The notes under the pieces: generated by a model | Databases searched by the model: none | The model's input: only the letters and a program-made list of their open reading frames with translations | What the model was told of the DNA's origin: nothing | Position numbers and translations under genes: made by a program | Assembly: GCA_900547945.1 (NCBI GenBank) | Contig: URIT01000102.1 | Coordinates: 1 to 12,437 of the forward strand | From: an uncultured bacterium | GTDB taxonomy: Bacteria > Verrucomicrobiota > Kiritimatiellia > RFP12 > UBA1067 | DNA: 12,437 nt | Reading direction: 5' to 3' | Shown: in pieces, positions 1 to 8,500 of the stretch | Numbering within the stretch: the stretch's first letter is position 1 | Layout of the letters: each line of letters opens with the position of its first letter

Positions 1-124
1 ACGGCTGAAATCAAGCCTAGATCTAAGCTTTTTGCAAAAAAGACTCGGTGCACCCCAAGCACGCCGGTTTTTGTTTTTTCGCGCGCTTTCCGCGCGCGGG
101 AGGCGTCCCGCAGGGGGCCGTCGC
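1..124. other. Left-edge gene-free stretch downstream of pgk, with hairpins
   Basis: No gene is visible here. Two overlapping and mutually exclusive GC hairpins lie just past the pgk stop: a 7-bp stem at 80-86/92-98 (CGCGCGC against GCGCGCG, loop TTTCC) and a 6-bp stem at 96-101/106-111 (GCGGGA against TCCCGC, 4-nt loop). On the minus strand, which is the direction of pgk transcription, the first hairpin is followed by an A-run rather than a U-run, so it is not a canonical intrinsic terminator. An imperfect 18-bp palindrome with one mismatched pair, centred on AGATCT, lies at 13-30. It may belong to a neighbouring gene outside the window. Confidence 0.5.
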
Positions 125-1417
125 CTACTTGTCGTCGAGCGCCGCGACGCCGGGCAGAACCTTGCCTTCGAGGTATTCGAGGCTCGCGCCGCCGCCGGTG
201 GAGATGTGGCTCATCTCGGCCGCGCGGCCGCTCTTCTTCACGGCGGAGACGCTGTCGCCGCCGCCGATGATCGACAGGCCGCCGTTCGCCTTCACCGTGG
301 CGACCGCGTCACACACGCCGAACGTGCCCTTCGCGAGGGGCGCGAACTCGAAGCAGCCCATCGGGCCGTTCCAGACGACCGTCTTCGCCGCCTTGATGGC
401 GTCGCTGAAGAGGGCGATCGTCTTCGGGCCGATGTCGAGGCCCATCCAGCCGTCCTCGATGTCGCCCTCCGTCACCTTCAGCGTGACGTCGCTTGCGTCC
501 TTCTCAGCCGGGAACTTGTTCGCCACCACGTTGTCGACGGGCAGCAGGAACTTGATGCCCTTCGCGGCCGCCGCCTCCAGCATCTCCTTCGCGTAGGCGA
601 GCTGGTCGTCCTCGCAGAGGGAGGCGCCGACCTTCTGGCCCTTCGCCTTCAGGAAGGTGTAGGCCATGCCGCCGCCGACGATGAGCGTGTCGACCTTGCC
701 GAGCAGGTTCTTGATGACCTTGAGCTTGTCGGAGACCTTGGCGCCGCCGAGGATGGCGACGAACGGGCGCACCGGGTTCTCGACCGCGTCGCCGAGGAAC
801 TTGATCTCCTTCTCCAGGAGGAAGCCGCTCACCGCCGGACGCAGGTAGTCCGCCACCACCGCCGTGGAGGCGTGGGCGCGGTGCGCCGTGCCGAAGGCGT
901 CGTTGCAGTAGACGTCGCCGTAGGAGGCAAGCTTCTTCGCCATCGCGGCGCGCTTCTCCTTGAGTTCGGCCTTCTTCGCCTGGAACTCCTCCTCCGTGAG
1001 GTGGATGCCCTTCTTGTCGTCGTCCTTCTTGACCTTGCCGTCCTCGGCCTTGTAGAAGCGGGTGTTCTCGAGGAGGGTGACGTCGCCCGGCTTCATCGCC
1101 TGGACGATGTCGTCCGCCGCCAGGCAGTCCGGCGCGAACGCGACGGGGCGCCCCAGCTGCTTCGCAAGCGCGTCCGCCACCGGCTTGAGCGAGAACTCCG
1201 CCTCGTAGCCCTTGCCCTTCGGGCGGCCGAGGTGCGACATCAGGACGAGGGACGCGCCCTGCTCCAGCACGTACTTGATGGAGGGGAGCGCCGCGACGAT
1301 GCGCGTGTCGTCCGTAATCGTGCCCGAACCGTCCTTCGCCATCGGGACGTTGAAATCGACGCGCATGAGAACGCGCTTGCCCGCGAGATCGACATCGCGC
1401 AGAGTCTTCTTAGCCAT
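125..1417 (-). CDS. pgk: Phosphoglycerate kinase
   Basis: Cytoplasmic glycolytic enzyme that transfers the acyl phosphate of 1,3-bisphosphoglycerate to ADP, giving ATP and 3-phosphoglycerate; it is reversible in gluconeogenesis. The 430-residue product carries the family landmarks: RVDFNVP (19-25), SHLGRP (61-66), NDAFGTAHRAH (172-182), GGAKVSDK (224-231), GGGMAYTF (248-255), WNGPMG (349-354) and GGGDSVSAV (385-393). It is longer than the roughly 390 residues usual in bacteria because a Lys/Glu-rich insert occupies about 124-160, between ENTRF and GDVYCNDAFG. Eukaryotic and Bacteroidetes-type PGKs are also long at this place. The residue after WNGPMG is Cys where Val is usual. The ATG at 1417 has purine-rich AAAGG 8 nt upstream (1426-1430). 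It lies 125 bp downstream of rpsT on the same strand, with no convincing promoter of its own between them, so co-transcription is likely. Identity is secure. Confidence 0.98.
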   Translation of the reverse strand: MAKKTLRDVDLAGKRVLMRVDFNVPMAKDGSGTITDDTRIVAALPSIKYVLEQGASLVLMSHLGRPKGKGYEAEFSLKPVADALAKQLGRPVAFAPDCLAADDIVQAMKPGDVTLLENTRFYKAEDGKVKKDDDKKGIHLTEEEFQAKKAELKEKRAAMAKKLASYGDVYCNDAFGTAHRAHASTAVVADYLRPAVSGFLLEKEIKFLGDAVENPVRPFVAILGGAKVSDKLKVIKNLLGKVDTLIVGGGMAYTFLKAKGQKVGASLCEDDQLAYAKEMLEAAAAKGIKFLLPVDNVVANKFPAEKDASDVTLKVTEGDIEDGWMGLDIGPKTIALFSDAIKAAKTVVWNGPMGCFEFAPLAKGTFGVCDAVATVKANGGLSIIGGGDSVSAVKKSGRAAEMSHISTGGGASLEYLEGKVLPGVAALDDK

Positions 1418-1542
1418 GTTGTGGACCTTTCCTTATTGGTTAAAGATTGAAAAAACACACCCGGCGGCAACCGACCTCCGTCGATCGCCGTCGAATGTTC
1501 CGCCATCGACGGCCGTCGACAGCCATCGGAAGGGACAAGCCC
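1418..1542 (-). other. rpsT-pgk intergenic spacer with a 14-bp palindrome
   Basis: This 125-bp gap separates the rpsT stop from the pgk start. It contains a perfect 14-bp palindrome, TCGACGGCCGTCGA, at 1506-1519. A T6 run on the minus strand lies closer to pgk. No stable hairpin directly precedes that T-run, so I do not call a terminator, and I see no good -35/-10 pair for pgk. The stretch immediately before pgk (ACCAATA, then a purine-rich Shine-Dalgarno) resembles that before rpsT. Confidence 0.4.
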
Positions 1543-1839
1543 TTACTTCGCCGCCTCGGCGGCGGCCGCTTCCATCTTGTTCAGCTTGAGCTGCGCGCGG
1601 GACTTCTTGCGGTTGGCCGTGTTCTTCTTGATCACGCCCTTCTTCACGGCCTTGTCGAGGCCGCTCACGAAATCCTTGAACTCCTTCTCGGCCTCGTCCT
1701 TCTTGCCGGCGTCCGCCGCCTTGAAGAGCTTCTTGTGCGCGGTGTGCAGACGGGTCTTGACCGCGACGTTGCGCTTGTTGGCCTTCGCGTTCTGACGGTC
1801 GCGTTTGCGGGCGGAACGGCCGCCTTTGATGTTCGCCAT
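1543..1839 (-). CDS. rpsT: 30S ribosomal protein S20
   Basis: Small-subunit protein that binds 16S rRNA and helps assemble the 30S particle. The 98-residue product has the expected length (family about 85-100), a Lys/Arg/Ala-rich all-helical composition, and the typical start MANIKGGRSARKRDRQNAK. The central AHKKLFKAADAGKKDEAE and the KGVIKKNTANRKKSRAQLKLNK block match the family. The C-terminus ends in an Ala/Glu tail. The ATG at 1839 has AGGAG (1849-1853) 9 nt upstream. A good promoter lies at 1880-1908, giving a predicted leader of about 33 nt. It is the first gene of a probable rpsT-pgk unit and is divergent from tRNA-Thr. S20 autoregulates its own synthesis in E. coli; no leader structure supporting that is evident here. 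Confidence 0.97.
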   Translation of the reverse strand: MANIKGGRSARKRDRQNAKANKRNVAVKTRLHTAHKKLFKAADAGKKDEAEKEFKDFVSGLDKAVKKGVIKKNTANRKKSRAQLKLNKMEAAAAEAAK

Positions 1840-1879
1840 TGTGACTTACTCCTATTGGTCCGAAAACAATTGAGAGTAT

Positions 1880-1908
1880 ATTGTAGCGAAACCCACGCCG
1901 AATGTGAA
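1880..1908 (-). promoter_or_regulatory. Predicted sigma70-type promoter of rpsT
   Basis: On the minus strand, TTCACA (1903-1908) and TACAAT (1880-1885) are separated by exactly 17 bp. The -35 and the -10 each differ from consensus at one position. Transcription would start near 1873, about 33 nt before the rpsT ATG. The surrounding sequence is AT-rich compared with the genes. No experimental support. Confidence 0.65.
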
Positions 1909-1939
1909 TAGGTAAAATTAAAAAAGTTCAAAATCCCCC

Positions 1940-1968
1940 TTGCGCGCGTCCGCGTAATCGTGTATACT
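1940..1968 (+). promoter_or_regulatory. Predicted promoter of tRNA-Thr
   Basis: TTGCGC (1940-1945) and TATACT (1963-1968) are separated by 17 bp, with predicted initiation near 1975, about a dozen bases before the mature tRNA end. It faces away from the rpsT promoter; the two -35 elements are about 31 bp apart. Confidence 0.65.
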
Positions 1969-1987
1969 ATCACTCGTTTTCAACCAA

Positions 1988-2063
1988 GCCAGGTTAGCAC
2001 AGCTGGTAGTGCGGCTCATTCGTAATGAGCAGGTCGGCGGTTCGAATCCGTTACCTGGCTCCA
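1988..2063 (+). tRNA. tRNA-Thr (anticodon CGU)
   Basis: A complete 76-nt cloverleaf. The acceptor stem GCCAGGT (1988-1994) pairs with ACCTGGC (2053-2059), followed by discriminator T and an encoded CCA (2061-2063). The D stem is GCAC/GTGC with GG in its loop. The anticodon stem GCTCA/TGAGC encloses loop TTCGTAA, so the anticodon is CGT, reading ACG. The variable loop is AGGTC. The T stem GGCGG/CCGTT (two G-U pairs) encloses TTCGAAT. All pairing was checked by eye. It is the only plus-strand gene in the window, with its own promoter and terminator. Confidence 0.96.
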
Positions 2064-2068
2064 TCGGC

Positions 2069-2106
2069 AAAACCACGGGTTTCCCCGTGGTTTTTCTGTT
2101 TTTTGC
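2069..2106. terminator. Intrinsic terminator after tRNA-Thr, probably bidirectional
   Basis: The stem AAAACCACGGG (2069-2079) pairs with CCCGTGGTTTT (2084-2094) around a TTTC loop, followed on the plus strand by a T-rich tail (TCTG then T6). On the minus strand the same stem ends in TTTT and lies just past the stop of the membrane-protein gene, so it can serve both converging units. A wider alternative pairing exists between TCGGCAAAA (2064-2072) and TTTTGCCGA (2101-2109). Confidence 0.85.
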
Positions 2107-2116
2107 CGACGCGGGC

Positions 2117-2677
2117 CTACTTCAGCACGCCCGATGCGGCGAGGGCGCCGAGGACGGCGAAGAGCGCGCCCAGCGCGGCGGAGACGGCGCCGACGGCGCG
2201 TACGCGCGGCGGCCTCTCCGCCAGCCATGCGCACGCCTGGCGCACCCGCCACGGATAGAACATGCCGAACATGCCCGCCAGCGCGCAGACGTACGCGAAG
2301 ACGACGAGCGTCAGCCGCCACGGCGTCTCGCAGAGTCGGATCATCGGAAACATCTCGCCGGGGAAGAGCATGAACAGCGCGCTCACCCCGCGAATGGGCA
2401 GCAGGTTCTCCATCCACCAGCAGGTCAGCACGGTCAGGACGGCCGCGAGGATCCACAGTTCGCCGGGGAAGGCCTTCAGGAACTTGTCGAAGACGTCGAT
2501 GCCGAGCGTGTCGCACTCATACGCCGTCCAGAACCAGCCCACGGCACAGAGGATGCGCCCCGCCGCCCTGGAGCGCGGAAACGCCACCAGCGCGCGCGCC
2601 GCGCCCGTCGCCGTCACGAGCGAGAAAAGCCCCCACGCCACAAGCGGAAGCCCGAGAACAAAGAACCACATCGCCAT
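2117..2677 (-). CDS. Unknown small multi-pass membrane protein
   Basis: I do not recognise this 186-residue product. It is clearly an integral membrane protein: hydrophobic stretches at about 3-22, 72-90, 121-141 and 161-181, plus weaker ones near 40-56 and 95-113, suggest four to six transmembrane helices. Short loops carry Arg clusters (FPRSRAAGR, YPWRVRQ, ERPPRVR) and several Trp and Cys residues. No catalytic motif is evident. It follows the oxidoreductase by 51 bp on the same strand, a gap holding three GTTAAG copies, and is probably the last gene of the trpB2-oxidoreductase operon. The ATG at 2677 has AAAGG about 10 nt upstream; an ATG two codons later is also possible. It ends close to the bidirectional terminator behind the tRNA. 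That it is real is supported by an intact frame, the membrane pattern and the operon position; the function is unknown. Confidence 0.75.
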   Translation of the reverse strand: MAMWFFVLGLPLVAWGLFSLVTATGAARALVAFPRSRAAGRILCAVGWFWTAYECDTLGIDVFDKFLKAFPGELWILAAVLTVLTCWWMENLLPIRGVSALFMLFPGEMFPMIRLCETPWRLTLVVFAYVCALAGMFGMFYPWRVRQACAWLAERPPRVRAVGAVSAALGALFAVLGALAASGVLK

Positions 2678-2728
2678 ATCGTCTTAACCTTTATCCATTT
2701 AAAGCGAAGCGACTTAACCACTTAACTA

Positions 2729-4123
<1,395 letters not shown>

Positions 4124-4127
4124 AAAT

Positions 4128-5504
4128 TCAGCCGACCTTGGGCAGCTTCGCGAAGCTTGCGGCGAGTTCGGCGTCCGTCGGGACGGAATCGGACATCACG
4201 CCGTCGTTGAACTTCTGGTAGGCGGTCATGTCGAAGTAGCCCGTGCCCGTGAGGCCGAAGAGGATCGTCTCCTCCTTCCCCTCGGCCTTGCACCGCAGCG
4301 CCTCGTCGATCGCCGCGCGAATCGCGTGGCTCGACTCCGGCGCCGGCAGGATGCCCTCCAGGCGCGCGAACTGCTGCGCCGCCGCGAAGACGCCCGTCTG
4401 CTCCACGGCGCGCGCCTCCATGAGCCCCTCGGCGTAGAGTTCGCTGAGCGACGCGCTCATGCCGTGGTAGCGCAGGCCGCCCGCGTGGCTCGCGGAGGGG
4501 ATGAAGTCGTGCCCGAGCGTGTACATCTTCTGGAGCGGGCAGACGCGGCCCGTGTCGCAGTAGTCGTAGGCGTAGCGGCCGCGCGTGAGCGAGGGACAGC
4601 TCGCCGGCTCCACCGCGATGAAGCGGCAGTCCCTCTCGCCCCGCAGCTTCTCGCCCATGAACGGCGCGATGAGCCCGCCGAGGTTCGAGCCGCCGCCCGC
4701 GCAGCCGATGATCACATCCGGCTGCACGCCGAGCTTCGCGAAGGCCGTGTGGGCCTCCAGACCGATGATCGACTGGTGCAGCAGCACCTGCGCGAGGACG
4801 CTGCCGAGCACGTAGCGGTAGCCCGGCGTGGAGACGGCCGCCTCCACCGCCTCGGAGATCGCGCAGCCGAGCGAGCCCGTCGTGCCGGGATGCGCGGCGT
4901 TGATCGCGCGCCCCACCGCCGTCTCCATCGAAGGCGACGGCGTGACGGCGGCCCCGTACGTGCGCATCACCTCGCGGCGGAACGGCTTCTGCTCGTAGGA
5001 GCACTTCACCATGAACACCTTGCAGTCCAGCCCGAAGAAGGCGCACGCCATCGAGAGGGCCGTGCCCCACTGGCCCGCACCCGTCTCGGTCGTCACGCCC
5101 TTGAGACCCTGCGCCTTCGCGTAGTAGGCCTGGGCGATCGCGCTGTTGAGCTTGTGCGAGCCGGAGGTGTTGTTGCCCTCGAACTTGTAGTAGATCTTCG
5201 CGGGCGTGCCGAGCGCGCGCTCCAGGAAGTAGGCGCGGATGAGGGGGCTGGGGCGGAACATCCGGTAGAAGTCGCGGATCGGCGCGGGGATCGGGAACCA
5301 GGGCGTCGTGTCGTCCAGTTCCTGCCGCACGAGTTCGTCGCAGAAGACGCGCCCCAGCTCCCCGGCGGTGACGGGCTTCCCGGTCGCGGGGCTCAGGAGC
5401 GGCGCGGGCTTCGTCTTCATGTCCGCCCGCAGGTTGTACCACGCCGCGGGCAGCTCGTCCTCGGCCAGGTAGGTCTTGTAGGGAATGTCGTTCTGCGTGT
5501 GCAT
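4128..5504 (-). CDS. trpB: TrpB2-type tryptophan synthase beta chain (PLP enzyme)
   Basis: PLP-dependent beta-replacement enzyme that joins indole and L-serine to give L-tryptophan. The 458 residues, with a roughly 85-residue N-terminal extension before the TrpB core, place it in the TrpB-like (TrpB2) branch rather than the classical ~400-residue TrpB1. The PLP Schiff-base lysine is Lys118 in SGSHKLNSA (114-122). ETGAGQWG (140-147) carries the general-base glutamate; Trp where TrpB1 has His is typical of TrpB2. CAGGGSN (268-274) is the PLP-phosphate loop, and PAPESSHA (387-394) and LFGLTGTGYFD (415-425) complete the site. The ATG at 5504 has a strong AAGGAG 10 nt upstream. There is no trpA next to it, so it may salvage free indole or pair with a distant alpha subunit. 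It is the first gene of the unit with the oxidoreductase and the membrane protein. An inverted repeat overlaps its promoter and Shine-Dalgarno. Confidence 0.95.
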   Translation of the reverse strand: MHTQNDIPYKTYLAEDELPAAWYNLRADMKTKPAPLLSPATGKPVTAGELGRVFCDELVRQELDDTTPWFPIPAPIRDFYRMFRPSPLIRAYFLERALGTPAKIYYKFEGNNTSGSHKLNSAIAQAYYAKAQGLKGVTTETGAGQWGTALSMACAFFGLDCKVFMVKCSYEQKPFRREVMRTYGAAVTPSPSMETAVGRAINAAHPGTTGSLGCAISEAVEAAVSTPGYRYVLGSVLAQVLLHQSIIGLEAHTAFAKLGVQPDVIIGCAGGGSNLGGLIAPFMGEKLRGERDCRFIAVEPASCPSLTRGRYAYDYCDTGRVCPLQKMYTLGHDFIPSASHAGGLRYHGMSASLSELYAEGLMEARAVEQTGVFAAAQQFARLEGILPAPESSHAIRAAIDEALRCKAEGKEETILFGLTGTGYFDMTAYQKFNDGVMSDSVPTDAELAASFAKLPKVG

Positions 5505-5510
5505 CTACTG

Positions 5511-5550
5511 GTTTCTCCTTGAAGAATCGTATGATACTACAAGGAGAAAC
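5511..5550 (-). promoter_or_regulatory. Perfect 11-bp inverted repeat over the trpB2 promoter and ribosome binding site
   Basis: GTTTCTCCTTG (5511-5521) and CAAGGAGAAAC (5540-5550) are exact reverse complements with an 18-nt centre, and the middle ten bases (5526-5535) continue the dyad with one mismatched pair. On the minus strand one arm contains the AAGGAG Shine-Dalgarno of trpB2, and the other lies in the spacer between the predicted -35 and -10. It could be a repressor operator. In any transcript arriving from the upstream gene it could be a hairpin that hides the ribosome binding site. Confidence 0.6.
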
Positions 5551-5559
5551 TGGGTGCAA
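5531..5559 (-). promoter_or_regulatory. Predicted promoter of trpB2
   Basis: TTGCAC (-35, 5554-5559) and TATCAT (-10, 5531-5536) are separated by 17 bp on the minus strand, with predicted initiation near 5524, about 20 nt before the ATG. The promoter begins 12 bases after the stop of the upstream gene, where I see no clear terminator, so read-through from that gene is possible. Confidence 0.55.
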
Positions 5560-5571
5560 GCCGAAAAGGCG

Positions 5572-8500
5572 CTACCGCAGGATCAGCACCGTGCCGCGCG
5601 GGCGGATGAAGAGCGTGCCGCGCCCGTTGAGCGCGCCGAGGAGCTCGGGGCGGTCGGCGAGCGAGACGTAGCCCACGAGGCTCCGCCCCGCGAGGCGGAG
5701 GCTGCGGACCGCGTTCGTGCCGTCGAAGTCGAGCGTCAGCTGCGCGCCCGCCGCGACGTCGATCTCCAGCGCCTCCGGCAGGTCGAGGGGCCGCGCCGTC
5801 TCGACGCGGTAGAGCTGCGCGCCGTCGACGAGCGTCGTGCGGTCCACATCCGGCGTCCCCTCGCCGCCCCACACGCTCCGCCCCTGGAAGCCGACGTCGT
5901 AGACGCCGCCCGCCTCGGGGATGCGCACGAGGCAGGCGTACTCGTGGAAGTTCGTCATCGCCACCGTGTCCGTCACGCCGAGCCAGTTCGTGACGCCGCC
6001 CCGCGCGCAGAAGAACGCGACGGGGTTCTGGCCGTTGCCGAACGAGAGCGACCCGGGGGTGCTGCGCGACTCGAAGTTCGCGGAGAGGCGGTAGAGCCCG
6101 CCCGTCGGGAACGTGACGGTCTGCGCGACCGTGTCGTCGTTCACGATCTTCATGCAGGCCTTGCCCTCGAACGCCTCCAGGCCGAAGAAGGTCTCGTAGA
6201 AGCTGTCGTACGGCTGCCGTTCCGAACCGTTGACCTTCTCCGGCTTCGGCGTGACCGTGACCTGCCAGGGCGCCAGGCTCTCGAAGCCGCCCTCGTGGAG
6301 CAGGTTCTCGCCCGGCTCCGCGACGAGCGCGAGGTTGTCGAGGATGCCGTGGCCGAAGCGCTGGCCCGCCGTGCGGAGGTCGCCCGTCAGCGTCAGCGTG
6401 ACGGGCGTCGCGCCGTCCACCGTGAACACCCCGGGCCAGGTGCGCGGCAGGAGCGCGTACGACTGGTTCGTCACGACGCCGAGCGCAACCGCCGTCCCGC
6501 CGATCCGAAGGTCCGCCGCCACGACGTAGCCGGAGTAGCCCCACGTCGTCGCCCAGCTGCAGAAGTCCGCGCGGAAGCGCCACGTCCCGGCGGGCGGCGT
6601 GAACGTCGTCTCAAGCTGCGAGCCGATGCCGGACATGTAGAACTGCGTCTCGCTCCCCGCCCGGTTCCACGGCAGGTTGAAGCGGGCGTGTTCGTCCGTC
6701 CCCCGCACCGAGAAGGTCGTGTTGCTCGACGTGCCCTCCTTGTCCGTGCCATTGTTCTCGCGCAGGCACTGCCGCACCGTGAAACCCGGCACGCGCGCGG
6801 CGTTCGCGAGGGTGAAGGCGTTCGCGAAGTCGTCCGCGTGCTGCTCGAAGCCGCCGTTCGGAAGCGCCCATTCGCCCGCATCCGGCTCCCGCACGAGGCG
6901 GAAGTCGTCGAACTGCGTGCAGCGGTCCAGGTTGTTCATCTTCGACTTCAGCCAGAACTGGTACCGCCCCGCCGTCAGGCGCAGCTTTGGGAAGGTGAAG
7001 GTGCGCCAGGCGTACGCCGTCGTGCGGAAGGCGCCGAACGGGACGAGCGCGTTCGCATCCGGCCCGATCATGACGTCGAGCTGCTCGCCGCCGAGCCCGC
7101 CGCGCGGCGCGGCGCGGAAGCTCAGCACGTAGTCGCCGTCGGACGGGATGTCGATCTCGCACCAGGCCGAGGCGTTGTTCTTCACGGCGAAGACGCCCGT
7201 CGGCGGCGTCTGCATCACCATGTTCCACTGCGGCGGGCTTCCGAGCCGCTGGTCGAAGAAGAAGACGGCGCTGTCGGCCGTGCTGTCGCCGATCAGGCCC
7301 GGCACGACGGCGTGCCACCCATGCGCCTCCTGCCCATCCGGGATGTACGAATAGGCCGTCGTGGGGGCCGTCGCGGGATACATCTCGAAGTCCGCGTCCG
7401 GGAACGCCACCGCCACCGTCTCCGAGGCGGACGGGACGAGGCTCCGCGCCCGCTCGGGATCGGCGAGGCGCAGCTCGCCGCCCTCGACGCGCAGCTGCGT
7501 GACGCCCTCCGGGAGCGCGTCAAGCGTGACAGGGCCCGTGCCGCGCTTGACGAGCCGCGTCTTGTCCTCCCCCGCCTCGGGCGGCGCAAGCTCCGGCCCC
7601 CAGGGCCGCCGTTCGGCGACGAGCGTGTCGCCCGCCGCGCAGACGAGCGGCAGCGCGTAGCCGAGGTTCAGAAGGCCCGCGTCCACCTGGACGCGACGCG
7701 CCGTGTTGCGCGGCTCGTAGGCGGAGCGCAGCGTGACCGTCTCCGCGCCCGTCTTGCGCACGATGCCGTCGCCGCGCAGCGCGACCGACGACGCGGCGGC
7801 GTGGTCCGCCACGAAGACGGCGTCCGGCGCGAGCGCCACCGCCGTCGCGGGGCGCGACGCGGGCGGCGGGGTTCCCCGCCACTTCTGGTTGAGCCAGTCG
7901 GAGACAGCCATCCGCTCCGCCGCCGTGAGGTCGTTCGTGAAGAGGAGCACCTCGCAGACGTATTCGCCGCCCGCGCGGTCGCCGCCGCGGTTCCTGTCGG
8001 ACGTGCCGAGGATCACGTTCACGGCCTCGCCGTCCACCTCCGGCAGCGTCGTCCCGGCCGTCGTCGTCAGCTGCATGTCGCGGTCGTTGTAGAAGCACAT
8101 CGCGCCGAGCGAGGCCCCCAGGGCCTCCACCTCCACCACGTGCAGGGCCTGCATCGGATAGGAGGAGGAGAACGGCTCGATTTCCCGGCCGTTCAGGTAC
8201 GTGCGCGACGCGAAGATCGGCTTATTCTCGCCGTTGTGGTCCATCCAGATCCTGTCGTTGCGCTGGAAGTACGGCTCCTTCGTCGTGCTGCGCTGCCCGA
8301 GGATGTGGCCCCGGGATGTCGGCCCGCCGTGGACGACGAACACGTGGCGCAGCCCCTCGATGTTCGCCTGCGCGCCGTCCGGCTTCACCCAGTTCAGGAA
8401 GCAGCCGCTTCCAAAGCCCCGGCAGTAGACGCCCGGCCTGTCGAGGTAGGGCTGGGCAAGCGGGAACGCCGTGAGCCATTCGTTCGTGAACGCGACGGCG

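Noticed and set aside
80..98. Intrinsic terminator of pgk
   Set aside because: The hairpin is strong but is followed by A rather than U in the direction of pgk transcription.
32..1450. 472-codon plus-strand open frame
   Set aside because: It is antisense to pgk with low-complexity Arg/Leu/Val composition; pgk itself is unmistakable.
2009..2725. Plus-strand frame of 238 codons starting inside the tRNA
   Set aside because: It begins in the tRNA and runs through the terminator and antisense to the membrane protein; composition is biased.
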